Assembly: GCF_000615945.1 (NCBI RefSeq)
Contig: NZ_BAMO01000039.1
Span: 1 to 48,408 of the forward strand
Length of the DNA: 48,408 nucleotides
Direction of reading: 5' to 3'
Origin: Caldalkalibacillus mannanilyticus JCM 10596
GTDB taxonomy: Bacteria > Bacillota > Bacilli > Caldalkalibacillales > JCM-10596
A model generated the notes under the pieces. It saw only the letters and a list, made by a program, of their open reading frames with translations. It was not told where the DNA came from and searched no databases. Below are positions 24,725-32,835 of this stretch, one piece after another (position 1 is the first letter of the stretch; each line of letters begins with the position of its first letter). The position numbers and the translations under genes are program-made.

Positions 24725-25390
24725 ATGGCGCTTAAGGTAAAAGTGTATTCAGATTATGTTTGCCCGTTTTGTTTCTTAGGGAAAGATCAGTTTGAAAAAG
24801 CAGTGCAAGGAAAGGACATTGAGGTGGAATGGATGCCGTATGAATTACGTCCTAGACCATCTCAACAATTAGATCCAGTAAATGATCCATCTAAATTAGC
24901 AATATGGGAGCAGGCTATTTATCCGAGAATTGAAGCATGGGGTGTAGACATGAAATTACCAAATGTTTCTCCTCATCCGTATACAGATTTGGCACATGAA
25001 GGTTTCCACTTTGCAAAAGAGAAAGGCAAAGAAAAAGAATATAATGATCGAGTTTACCAAGCACTCTTCCAAGAGGATCAAAACATTGGAGAGATTGAAG
25101 TATTAGCACAATTAGCTGAAGAAGTCGGCTTAAATAAAGAAGAATTTAAGGAAGCATTGGTTTTACAAAAATACAAACATACACAACAACAAGCTTTAAA
25201 ACATGCGTATGAAGAAGCTCGAATTACTGGTGTTCCCACATTTATAATCGGTGATGAACGTATTTCAGGAGCTGCTAGTAAAGAAACTTTTGAGCAAGTC
25301 ATTGAGAAAGAAAGTAAGAAAATAAAAACGGACACATTTGATGCCATTCAGTGCACACTAGAAGTTGACGATTCAGGAAAGTGTGGGTAG
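24725..25390 (+). CDS. DsbA family oxidoreductase, FrnE-like
   Basis: The 221-residue protein has the DsbA fold with the active-site CPFC at residues 13-16 (YSDYVCPFCFLGKDQFEKA), a long helical insertion, and the cis-Pro region ITGVPTFIIGDERISGA. There is no signal peptide, so it acts in the cytosol, like FrnE proteins that isomerise or reduce disulfides under oxidative stress. GGAGGAG precedes the ATG. It is followed 26 bp later by yuzB. Confidence 0.9.
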   Translation: MALKVKVYSDYVCPFCFLGKDQFEKAVQGKDIEVEWMPYELRPRPSQQLDPVNDPSKLAIWEQAIYPRIEAWGVDMKLPNVSPHPYTDLAHEGFHFAKEKGKEKEYNDRVYQALFQEDQNIGEIEVLAQLAEEVGLNKEEFKEALVLQKYKHTQQQALKHAYEEARITGVPTFIIGDERISGAASKETFEQVIEKESKKIKTDTFDAIQCTLEVDDSGKCG

Positions 25391-25416
25391 GATAAAGGGA
25401 GAAAGGCTGGGATGAT

Positions 25417-25647
25417 ATGAGACCCATTATAGAATTCTGTCAAAGTAATCTATCCGCAGGAACAGAGAGAGTAAAGGAAGAGTTAGAAAAGGATCTAAAC
25501 CTAGATGTCATTTCTTACGGTTGCTTAGGACACTGTGGTGAATGCTACGAATATCCCTTTGCTTTAGTCAACGGTCAAGTGGTTATGGGAGAATCAACAA
25601 AGGATTTATTGGAGAAAATTCGTCAGGAAATAAAGGAAAGTGAATAG
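25417..25647 (+). CDS. yuzB: DUF1450 family protein YuzB
   Basis: The 76-residue protein matches YuzB/DUF1450: MRPIIEFCQSNLSAGT, VISYGCLGHCGECYEYPFALVNG and a closing helix. Four Cys residues (one N-terminal plus CxxxCxxC) could bind a metal or iron-sulfur cluster, in a thioredoxin-like ferredoxin-type pattern; this is inference. In B. subtilis yuzB lies next to yutJ. Here it follows the DsbA-like gene, which suggests a redox role. Confidence 0.87.
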   Translation: MRPIIEFCQSNLSAGTERVKEELEKDLNLDVISYGCLGHCGECYEYPFALVNGQVVMGESTKDLLEKIRQEIKESE

Positions 25648-25666
25648 ACTCAAGATACATGAACAT

Positions 25667-25701
25667 CAAAGCACTAGGCAGAATGCCTTGTGCTTTGTTT
25701 G
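25667..25701 (+). terminator. Hairpin after yuzB
   Basis: A 14-bp stem with one mismatch (25667-25680 with 25684-25697), 3-nt loop, followed by TTTG. The tail is short. Confidence 0.6.
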
Positions 25702-25771
25702 TGTGAAAATAAGATTCATTAGACCAAGAGCAAGAGATGAATAAGAGAAGAACTTGAGAAGGAGATTAAAC

Positions 25772-25804
25772 ATGGCAAAGAAAGTAAAAGGGAGATGGAA
25801 ATGA
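25772..25804 (+). CDS. 10-residue leader peptide coupled to the MFS gene
   Basis: A short frame MAKKVKGRWK has a strong ribosome-binding site (GAAGGAGAT, 7-8 nt before ATG 25772). Its TGA (25802-25804) overlaps the probable start ATG of the transporter at 25801 (ATGA). Such coupled basic leader peptides occur before drug-export genes, where ribosome stalling controls the downstream gene. The strong SD in front of so short a frame is hard to explain otherwise. Confidence 0.5.
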   Translation: MAKKVKGRWK

Positions 25805-27048
25805 ATTATCCCTATTCTCTTTGGAAGCAACCAAATTTCATAAAGCTATGGTTCTCGCAAACCGCCAATATACTAGGACAAATTGTTTTAGAAATTGTTT
25901 TGATTTCACAAGTTTATCGTCTGACGGGTTCTGTATTTGGTGCTTCATTAGTACCAGCGATAACCTCTATTTCTGTATTTTTAGGGAGTTTTTTAGCTTC
26001 CTACTATATTAGTAGATTTGATCAAAAAAGATTATTACATACCATAGGATGGATCAGAGCCATCCTTACGCTCCTATTCATTTGGCTTGCTTCAGGGTTT
26101 CAAACAGACCTGTATGTTATTATAGGTATTTTGGTGTTTAAATTTATTCTTTCCTTTGTGGGTTCATGGTATGGACCTGCTCGATTTGCTTTACTGCCTT
26201 TAATCGTGTCACGAGAGCAATATATAAAAGCAAATGGAACCTTAACGGTGGTTCAGCAACTGCTCATGACAGCAGGGTGGGCGCTTGGTTCAGCTTCCTT
26301 GTTTCTTTTTTCAAATGTTCAATTATTGATGTTCTGTTGTTTGATGTTCGCCTTATCAGGAGTTCTGATTCAATCCATTCAAATCCAGCAAAAAGAAGAG
26401 AAAAAAGAAGCGAAGAAAAGAGCGAAGCCGGGTTGGCAGCTTGCTCTTCAATCACCAATGGTTCGCTCTATTACCATGATGGATATAGTTGAGGGATTGG
26501 CTAACGCCATTTGGTCATCCGCCCTGCTCTTAGGTTTTACCACCTTAGTATTAAAGGAAACGGAGGAGTGGTGGGGCTTTATTAATGCAGGTTATTTTAT
26601 AGGTGCTATATTGGGAGGTTTAGTCGTCGTTTTAAATAGCAAGATTCTTGAACGGAGAATGACCTTTACTATTGCCTTAAGTGCCATATGCATGAGCATC
26701 TTAACCTTTTTCTTTTCTATTGTTACCATTCCGATTTTATCTGTTCTACTATGTATTCTCATGGGACCGATGTATCAAATTCGAGATATTTGTCAATCGA
26801 CCATCCTTCAAGATGTTATTCCAGAACGTGAGCGTGCGAGTGTGATGGCTGCTAGAAACATCATTCTTTCACCCTGGAATGGTGTAGTCATCCCTATGAT
26901 GGGATTTCTTTCGGAAATTATTGGAGTAAGAAATGTTTTTCTTCTTGCTTCGCTTCTCTATCTGCTTACTGCAATCATCGTTATGCTACAACCCCAATTA
27001 CGAAGCTATTCGTATCGTGTCAAGGAGGAAACATCCTCATTGAATTAA
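25801..27048 (+). CDS. MFS transporter, probable drug exporter
   Basis: The 415-residue protein has about twelve hydrophobic helices split by a long basic central loop (QKEEKKEAKKRAKP). It follows the MFS layout of the enterobactin/macrolide-exporter type (MFS_3-like), with ASYYISRFDQKRLLHTIGWIRA in the loop 2-3 region. Substrate unknown. ATG 25801 overlaps the stop of the leader peptide and has GGGAG 6 nt upstream; ATG 25795 is in frame but too close to that site. It is convergent with the D-threonine-aldolase-like gene. Confidence 0.85.
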   Translation: MNYPYSLWKQPNFIKLWFSQTANILGQIVLEIVLISQVYRLTGSVFGASLVPAITSISVFLGSFLASYYISRFDQKRLLHTIGWIRAILTLLFIWLASGFQTDLYVIIGILVFKFILSFVGSWYGPARFALLPLIVSREQYIKANGTLTVVQQLLMTAGWALGSASLFLFSNVQLLMFCCLMFALSGVLIQSIQIQQKEEKKEAKKRAKPGWQLALQSPMVRSITMMDIVEGLANAIWSSALLLGFTTLVLKETEEWWGFINAGYFIGAILGGLVVVLNSKILERRMTFTIALSAICMSILTFFFSIVTIPILSVLLCILMGPMYQIRDICQSTILQDVIPERERASVMAARNIILSPWNGVVIPMMGFLSEIIGVRNVFLLASLLYLLTAIIVMLQPQLRSYSYRVKEETSSLN

Positions 27049-27080
27049 AGAATTATGAAATAAAGCGATGAAATAGAGAA

Positions 27081-28265
27081 TCAATAATTTCTTCCTCTTG
27101 CCATTACGTTCCATGTTTCAAATTCTGGTTCATCCCGATCTTCTTTCTTCAATACAAGGAGTTGGTTAGCAAGATTGGCAACGGGACAAGAATGGTTAGG
27201 AATAATTTCAATGATATCACCGATACATAATGGGGTGGTTGGATTTCCTTCAACAACCCCATGTTCTTCAGAGAGACGGGCGATTTGCAAATGGGGTTGG
27301 TCGACGATATAGCCATAGCCAGCAACTCCCGCCTGCCCGTGAGCGCCTTGATCCAACGCCAATGTTTTTGAACCAGCATCAATAATCCACCTCTGCGGGG
27401 CAGGATGTGATACGACCCGACTTAAGACTCGTAAAGAACAATCCTGCCAAGTGGCGCTTCCTAAGCTAACCTGAGTTCGGTCATAAAACACATAATTACC
27501 CGGTCTGATTTCGGTGACTCCCGGAATCGTTCCTGAAAGATAGACGGTGGGAGTAGAGCCTACACTAACATCAGCTAGATTAATTCCACTATGTTGTTGT
27601 GCATCATGCTTCAGCCTAACGAGGGCTTCCCCTTCATACGTAGCAATTTCTTTTCGTTTTTCTGTTGTGGAGGCACCGTAAGCATGTCCTGCATGAGTCA
27701 TTAATCCATGAATTAATATATTTTTGAGAGGGAGTACCTGCTGTAGGAAGGATTGGAGGGTTCCTGTATCAGCTTGGATGCCACATCTCTTTAGTCCTGT
27801 ATCTATTTTAATCAGCACTGAGAAAGTTGTCTGATTCTTCTCAGCAAAATGGTGCAGTTCTTTGGCTTGTTCGACTGAGTCAATCATAAGTAGAAGAGTA
27901 GCTTGTTTAGCTAAAGCCAACACTCTCTGAAAATTTTGCTCTCCAACAATAGGGTAAGCAATGAGGATGGAAAGCTTTTGATTTTTAAATACAGGGGAAG
28001 CTACAAGTGCCTCTGCTTCACTAATTTTTGCCACCGTAAGTCCACATGCCCCGTGCTTCAGCTGGAGTGCGGCGATTTCAGCCGTCTTATGCGTTTTGAG
28101 ATGAGGACGCAGCTTAAGCTGATAGCGTTGAGCAAAGTCTTCCATTCTCTTGATGTTTGCCTCTAATTGTTGATAGTGAATCAATACCTGAGGGGTAAGC
28201 AGTCTGTTTTTAATAGAAGGGGTAAGCCAAGCCTTGGGTAGTTCAGATGAAATGGGTGAGAACAT
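27081..28265 (-). CDS. D-threonine aldolase / D-serine dehydratase-like PLP enzyme
   Basis: The 394-residue protein has the alanine-racemase-type N-terminal barrel with the PLP Lys in RPHLKTHK (about residue 57) and GVTEIRPGNYVFYD for phosphate binding. The C-terminal beta domain has the metal site IIPNHSCPVANL (His-x-Cys), the hallmark of the DSD1/D-threonine aldolase family. It cleaves D-threonine to glycine and acetaldehyde, or eliminates ammonia from D-serine; the sequence does not decide. AAGGAGG precedes the ATG. No obvious partner gene. Confidence 0.87.
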   Translation of the reverse strand: MFSPISSELPKAWLTPSIKNRLLTPQVLIHYQQLEANIKRMEDFAQRYQLKLRPHLKTHKTAEIAALQLKHGACGLTVAKISEAEALVASPVFKNQKLSILIAYPIVGEQNFQRVLALAKQATLLLMIDSVEQAKELHHFAEKNQTTFSVLIKIDTGLKRCGIQADTGTLQSFLQQVLPLKNILIHGLMTHAGHAYGASTTEKRKEIATYEGEALVRLKHDAQQHSGINLADVSVGSTPTVYLSGTIPGVTEIRPGNYVFYDRTQVSLGSATWQDCSLRVLSRVVSHPAPQRWIIDAGSKTLALDQGAHGQAGVAGYGYIVDQPHLQIARLSEEHGVVEGNPTTPLCIGDIIEIIPNHSCPVANLANQLLVLKKEDRDEPEFETWNVMARGRNY

Positions 28266-28437
28266 AGGTAAGTTCCTCCTTTGGATGGGCGATTTGAACT
28301 AAAAAACACTTTCCCATTCGAACAATCGTAGAATGAAAAAGCGTTATCTATAGAAACTTTATTGGTTAGAATACGAACCTGCATTACGTATGGTCTTGTG
28401 TTCAGCTTCCATACATTATAGGTAGGGTGAAAAACAA

Positions 28438-28514
28438 TGGTCGGAACGACAGGATTTGAACCTGCGACCTCACCCACCCCAAGGGTGCGCGCTACCGAGC
28501 TGCGCCACGTCCCG
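28438..28514 (-). tRNA. tRNA-Pro (anticodon GGG), CCA encoded
   Basis: The minus strand folds as a full cloverleaf: acceptor CGGGACG with CGTTCCG, D-arm GCGC with AGCTCGGTA loop, anticodon stem CACCC/GGGTG with loop TTGGGGT (GGG), T-arm GCAGG-TTCGAAT-CCTGT, discriminator A and CCA at 28440-28438. It reads CCC and, by wobble, CCU codons. It stands alone, 172 bp upstream of the aldolase-like gene. Confidence 0.95.
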
Positions 28515-28657
28515 ACATCATCTAACAACCTATCAATTGACATAAGTTGTTTTTAGATAACGATATTATAGCCTAAATACTTGCAGCAATGCAAGCATTG
28601 AACAACATGATTAAGCTGAATATTTTTTGTGTTGTAAACGAAAGAAATAGTTAGATA

Positions 28658-28666
28658 TGGTATAAT
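28658..28666 (+). promoter_or_regulatory. Extended -10 promoter upstream of the zinc-ribbon protein
   Basis: TGGTATAAT at 28658-28666 is an extended -10 element 36 bp before the start; -35 not convincing. Confidence 0.5.
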
Positions 28667-28702
28667 TTAGATGAAAAGCTATCTAAGAATGAGGGGTATT
28701 GC

Positions 28703-29080
28703 ATGGCTATTGTTGTAATGCATGTAAAAAGTAAGAGAAAATATGTGCTTCTTGGTACTGGATTTGGTGCCTATAAGTCTACTAGACCTAGTGTGCTAGG
28801 TGGATCTTTATTTCCTTTTGAAGATATGGGTGAAATCCCTGTAGCCGCTGTTTCAGACTCAAAAGGAAAAATCCATTGGTTTCTAACTGAAGAATTACAG
28901 GTGATGGAAATTGAAGGCCGGAAGCCTGAGGACCTGATTGCTGAAGAAATAGAAAGTGATACTAGGATAGTTCCCGATAGCAATGAAGTAGAATATTGCT
29001 CTGCCTGTCAATTTAAGGTTTCTCCTCATGAGAGAGAATGTCCTTCATGTGAGTTAGTTCTCGTGTATGAAGAAAAGTAA
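28703..29080 (+). CDS. Hypothetical protein with C-terminal zinc ribbon
   Basis: I do not recognise this 125-residue protein as a named family. The N-terminal part (1-75) looks like a small beta-rich domain with Gly-rich turns (LGTGFGAYKS and LGGSLFPFEDMGE). The C-terminus has two CxxC knuckles (YCSACQF and CPSCEL), a typical zinc ribbon. It precedes another CxxC-bearing small protein by 44 bp on the same strand, so the two may form an operon. Confidence 0.8.
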   Translation: MAIVVMHVKSKRKYVLLGTGFGAYKSTRPSVLGGSLFPFEDMGEIPVAAVSDSKGKIHWFLTEELQVMEIEGRKPEDLIAEEIESDTRIVPDSNEVEYCSACQFKVSPHERECPSCELVLVYEEK

Positions 29081-29124
29081 ATAGAGGAAATTGAACTGTA
29101 GAAGGAAAGGAAGAGAGTAGATTT

Positions 29125-29364
29125 ATGAAGATTTGTCATTATTGTCAATCTGACATGCTAGAGAAAAGAATGTTTTTGTTTTTAAAAATTCCCTTAGCCA
29201 TTATCTTGCTTTTTGTACCATATGGAATTTTTATCTGCTGGCTTCCGTTTCTAATTCCTAGTAATTATGCTTGTAAAAAATGTGGAAAAGAAATGCAGAA
29301 GCCTAAAGAAATAGATTGGCGTGAATATAAGAAAATAGAGCAAACGGAAGAGAGCAAGGGCTAG
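29125..29364 (+). CDS. Small membrane protein with split zinc-binding motif
   Basis: The 79-residue protein starts with CHYCQSDM, has one long or two short hydrophobic helices (about 16-47), then CKKCGKEM and a basic/acidic tail. The two CxxC pairs flank the membrane segment and would lie on the same side if the helix is a hairpin, forming one zinc site. Similar short LITAF-like proteins bind zinc at the membrane surface; that comparison is only structural. GGAAGAG precedes the ATG. Confidence 0.75.
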   Translation: MKICHYCQSDMLEKRMFLFLKIPLAIILLFVPYGIFICWLPFLIPSNYACKKCGKEMQKPKEIDWREYKKIEQTEESKG

Positions 29365-29391
29365 AATAACTATCGCTTAGAGCTTCTACTA

Positions 29392-29772
29392 TCAACTTGA
29401 GATATCTATGTTCTTTTTTGTTTTTTTCCAACTGGAATATAAATCTATACAATAAACACCAACTACAACCCAAAAAAACCAATCGTAAAAAGAAATGCCA
29501 GAGTTGGATTCTCCTCCTAGTGCTGTCAGAATCCCTAGCAAAATAAAGATATAAATGATATGAAACAATCGACCTTTTAATTCTCCGATTTCATCTTCCT
29601 TTTGATCTTTACGTTTGGCGAAGACAGCCCGCAATACTAAGATAACGACAAAAGCAACAGCTATCATTCTAGCAATTTCCAGACTATGCTTTGCATCCAA
29701 AAAATAATCACAAATGAGTAATAGTGTGATGACGGATAATCCCAAAAAATCCATAGGTTTTAACAGCTTCAC
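29392..29772 (-). CDS. Hypothetical four-helix membrane protein
   Basis: The 126-residue protein has hydrophobic segments at about 9-23, 34-50, 70-84 and 93-112, separated by a charged loop KRKDQKEDEIGELKGR. The charge distribution puts the loop and both ends in the cytoplasm. No family recognised. It converges with the zinc-binding membrane protein gene and diverges from alr; GGAGGTG precedes its start. Confidence 0.7.
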   Translation of the reverse strand: MKLLKPMDFLGLSVITLLLICDYFLDAKHSLEIARMIAVAFVVILVLRAVFAKRKDQKEDEIGELKGRLFHIIYIFILLGILTALGGESNSGISFYDWFFWVVVGVYCIDLYSSWKKTKKNIDISS

Positions 29773-30039
29773 TAGTTCACCTCCCTATAAATCTATACAC
29801 AATGTTATCATAATTGTAAAAAATTTCAATGATTGATCAAGTATCAATAAAATGAGGGGATGTAAAAAAAGAGAATGTATTGGGTGAATCGCGAGTATAG
29901 ATGAAAAGGAGCGTTCTATCTGTACGTGATGCAACGAAGAGAACACTGATAAATGTCAGTACTATTTATATCTCGTTCTAAGCGTCGGTAAGACTCTCTC
30001 CTCTGGAAGTCTACTTTATGCAGAAGGGTAGGAAACATA

Positions 30040-31311
30040 ATGAGAAAGCTTTGTCGGGAAGCTTGGGTAGAAGTCAATCTTGATGCGATAAAGCAAAACC
30101 TGCGAACGTTTCGCCAACACATTCCAAGGAAAAGTAAGATTATGGCTGTGGTGAAAGCAAATGCCTATGGTCATGGGTTGGTTGGTGTATCACGTCATGC
30201 TTTGAGAAATGGAGCAAGTGAGTTAGGTGTAGCCTCATTAGAAGAAGCGATTATTTTACGTAAAGCAGGAATTAGGGCTCCCATCCTTGTTCTTGGTTTT
30301 ACTGCATTAAATTGTGTGAAGGAAGCGGTGGCTTGGAATGTCCAATTATCTGCCTTTCAAGTAAGCTGGCTTAAGGAAGCCCACAGAATCGTAAAAAAAA
30401 TGAACTCATCTAACAAACTATCCATTCATATCAATGTGGATACGGGATTGGGACGTTTAGGCGTACGAACTGAGGAAGAGCTTCTAGCGATTGTTCAAGT
30501 TCTTACTTCTAGTAAGTTTTTAGCATGGAAGGGGATTTTTACACATTTCTCAACGTCAGATGAACCAGATACCACATTATTGCACATCCAGCATGATCTA
30601 TTTATAAGATTTCTCCGTACTTTGAGAGATAAAGGTTATAAGCTGCCCACTGTGCATATGAGTAATACGGCTGCGGCAATTGCCTTTCCTGAATTTAGTG
30701 CGGATATGATTCGTTTAGGGATCGGGCTATATGGGCTATACCCTTCAGGCTATATCAGAGAGTTAGATATTGTGCAATTGACACCTGCTTTAACGTTGAA
30801 AGCTCGTTTTTCTTTTGTCAAAACCATGTTGACGGAGCCACTGACGATCAGCTATGGCGGTACGTATGTCGCAAGGCTAGGAGAGGTGATAGCTACTGTT
30901 CCTATTGGTTATGCTGATGGGTACTCTAGAGCTCTCTCAAATCGAGGCTCTATTCTACATCGTGGTCAACGAGTCCCTATTGCGGGCAGGGTGACCATGG
31001 ATCAATTGATGGTCAGTTTAGGAGAAAGCGAAGGAAACCAGGGGGATGAAGTTGTCCTATATGGTAGGCAAAACAATGCTGAGATTTCAGTCGAAGAAGT
31101 AGCCGAAATGCTAGGGACTATCAATTATGAGGTTGTTGCTACTCTTAGCCACCGTCTGCCCCGAGTATTTTTGAAGAATGGAAAAGTGGTAGAGGTTAGT
31201 CAGATGATACAAATGAAGAGACCAAAAATAGAAATAAAAAATAAAGAAAAGGTACTGAAGGTTAAAGCAAAAAAGCAAGTTAAAAAGAGGAAAAGATATT
31301 ATTCAAAGTAA
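30040..31311 (+). CDS. alr: Alanine racemase Alr with basic C-terminal tail
   Basis: Alr makes D-alanine for peptidoglycan using PLP. The PLP Lys is residue 39 in VVKANAYGHG and the catalytic Tyr is residue 272 in SYGGTY. IGLYGLYPS and GRVTMDQLMV are also present. The fold ends near residue 390, but the protein runs on for about 30 residues of Lys/Arg-rich sequence (from MKRPKIEIKNKEKVLK to KKRKRYYSK), absent from most Alr proteins. The 267-bp upstream region contains hairpins (for example ACTGA 29945-29949 with TCAGT 29956-29960) but no T-box motif. Confidence 0.92.
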   Translation: MRKLCREAWVEVNLDAIKQNLRTFRQHIPRKSKIMAVVKANAYGHGLVGVSRHALRNGASELGVASLEEAIILRKAGIRAPILVLGFTALNCVKEAVAWNVQLSAFQVSWLKEAHRIVKKMNSSNKLSIHINVDTGLGRLGVRTEEELLAIVQVLTSSKFLAWKGIFTHFSTSDEPDTTLLHIQHDLFIRFLRTLRDKGYKLPTVHMSNTAAAIAFPEFSADMIRLGIGLYGLYPSGYIRELDIVQLTPALTLKARFSFVKTMLTEPLTISYGGTYVARLGEVIATVPIGYADGYSRALSNRGSILHRGQRVPIAGRVTMDQLMVSLGESEGNQGDEVVLYGRQNNAEISVEEVAEMLGTINYEVVATLSHRLPRVFLKNGKVVEVSQMIQMKRPKIEIKNKEKVLKVKAKKQVKKRKRYYSK

Positions 31312-31717
31312 AGCTTAGGTGGAGTTCCAATCTGACATCTTAAAAGACACGTTTTATGATCCATAGTAGAGTCTTTTGTCTAACAGTTCCTAGCAAATAA
31401 ATAGAGTACACCGATAGATATTTAACTACTAAATACAACACCAGCTTGAGAACTTCCACCTAGAGTTTAGGATGAGGAATTTTACATAAATACTAAACGT
31501 TTAGTATTAAAGCATTTTTAATTCACTGCAGTGCTTGCGTCGTTGGTGCTTCGTTGTTTACCAGTATGGAGCCACGCCTGTCACTTCATTTTAGTGAGAA
31601 CCTTTACGACCTTAAAATCCTCTTACCATTAATTAGAATTTATGCTATTATTCAATTTATTACTAGAGTGAAATGGATTAAATATTAATATCTGTATAAT
31701 GTAAGGGGAACTTTCTT
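31312..31717. other. 406-bp intergenic region without a gene
   Basis: No coding frame of use. It holds a weak stem (AAAAGAC 31342-31348 with GTCTTTT 31371-31377) that could end alr transcription. It also has a near-inverted repeat of about 13 bp (AGGTGGA-GTTC near 31318 and GAACTTCCACCT near 31451), a perfect 20-bp palindrome at 31489-31508 and a CACTGCAGTG palindrome at 31524-31533. Together this suggests a regulatory or remnant element rather than spacer. Confidence 0.5.
31489..31508. promoter_or_regulatory. Perfect 20-bp palindrome, operator-like
   Basis: AATACTAAACGTTTAGTATT is perfectly self-complementary with no spacer. It is 210 bp before the DUF3841 gene. Symmetry and length fit a TetR- or LacI-family operator; the core TAAACGTTTA recurs at 39429-39438 before the sugar transporter. 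No regulator gene is adjacent. Confidence 0.6.
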
Positions 31718-32236
31718 ATGATCTTATGGACCATTCAAACCAAGCAAGCTTGGAAAGTGGCTCAAAAAAGAGGATATTTGGTAGGAGATGTTGCCTACGT
31801 GTGGGAGGATTTTATCTCTCCCTATCTATGGATGATGGATCAAATGAAAAAACGAATCAACTCCGATACCGTGGAATATCCGGTATGGCTATGGGTCAAA
31901 AGACCGGATTTAAGATGCAGTGGACATTTAGAAAGAGGAACCCAAGGGATTCTACTAGAAGTAGAATTAAATCCAGAGAAGATTTTAATTTCAGACTTTG
32001 ATGCTTGGCATATTGTATTGCTTGATGCATTTCTGGCTTTAGATGAAGAAGAGGATCGCTTATATGAACAATCATTAGTATCGATGACAAAAGAACAAAG
32101 CTGGGAAAGAATTTTTGATTATCAGAGTTTAAAGCAGCATGAGTATTGGAATACAACAGAACCACATCTACAAGCGGTTACTGGAAAAATCGAGCTTGCT
32201 CAGATAAAAAGTAGTAAAGAGTTTCTGGCTAGATGA
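31718..32236 (+). CDS. DUF3841 family protein
   Basis: The 172-residue protein matches DUF3841, with the opening LWTIQTKQAWKVAQKRGYLVGD, the central YPVWLWVKRPDLRCSGHLERGTQG and ILISDFDAWHIVLLDAFLA. The family is soluble and of unknown function, found in Firmicutes accessory regions. GTAAGGGGAA precedes the ATG by about 8 nt. It opens a same-strand run of five genes with two acetyltransferases. Confidence 0.8.
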   Translation: MILWTIQTKQAWKVAQKRGYLVGDVAYVWEDFISPYLWMMDQMKKRINSDTVEYPVWLWVKRPDLRCSGHLERGTQGILLEVELNPEKILISDFDAWHIVLLDAFLALDEEEDRLYEQSLVSMTKEQSWERIFDYQSLKQHEYWNTTEPHLQAVTGKIELAQIKSSKEFLAR

Positions 32237-32274
32237 AACTAAACACATTTTTAAGGTGAAAAGGAGAGGTACGC

Positions 32275-32835
32275 TTGGCTTACAAAGATGGAGAAATGAT
32301 AATTCGTCCCATACTAGAGAAAGATTTGCCTACATTATGGGAGTTAATCTATAAGGATGAATCACCAGAATGGAAGAAATGGGATGCTCCTTATTTTGAG
32401 CATAAACCAATTCCCTATCAAGAATACATAGATTCAAAAGAAAAGATGATCAATCAAGAAGATAGGTGGGCTATTGAGGTGAATGGCGAAGTAATTGGAA
32501 CAATAAACTACTATTGGGAGCATCAGCCTTCGCTCTGGCTTGAAATGGGAATAGGAATCTATCACCCTAGTTATTGGAATGGTGGCTACGGTACCAAGGC
32601 ATTGCGCCTCTGGATCACTCACCTATTCCAGACAATGCCCCTAGTTCGAGTCGGTTATACCACTTGGTCGGGGAATGAACGTATGATTAAAGTAGGGGAA
32701 AAACTAGGGATGAAGATGGAAGCCAGACTTAGAAAATGTCGTTACTATAATGGAGAATATTATGACTCTATTAGAATGGGAATTCTAAGAGAGGAATGGG
32801 AAGCTTATTTGGAATTACGGAGGTGTAACAAATAA
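32275..32835 (+). CDS. GNAT family N-acetyltransferase (RimJ/RimL-like)
   Basis: The 186-residue protein has the GNAT fold: IIRPILEKDLPTLWEL at the start, beta-strand 4 LWLEMGIGIYHPSYWNGGYGTKALRLWITHLF with the acetyl-CoA pyrophosphate loop (Gly-rich GGYGT), and RVGYTTWSGNERMIKVGEKLGMKMEARLRK typical of RimJ/RimL-type enzymes. TTG 32275 is used as start because AAAGGAGAGG lies directly upstream. Substrate unknown. The stop abuts the ATG of the next gene. Confidence 0.87.
   Translation: MAYKDGEMIIRPILEKDLPTLWELIYKDESPEWKKWDAPYFEHKPIPYQEYIDSKEKMINQEDRWAIEVNGEVIGTINYYWEHQPSLWLEMGIGIYHPSYWNGGYGTKALRLWITHLFQTMPLVRVGYTTWSGNERMIKVGEKLGMKMEARLRKCRYYNGEYYDSIRMGILREEWEAYLELRRCNK

Noticed and set aside
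28579-28595. Terminator or operator at CTTGCAGCAATGCAAG
   Set aside because: The stem is only 6 bp, has no T-tract, and lies upstream of tRNA-Pro without a clear link to its promoter.
29773-30039. T-box riboswitch upstream of alr
   Set aside because: There are hairpins, but no conserved T-box sequence (TGGNACCGCG-like) and no terminator before the gene.
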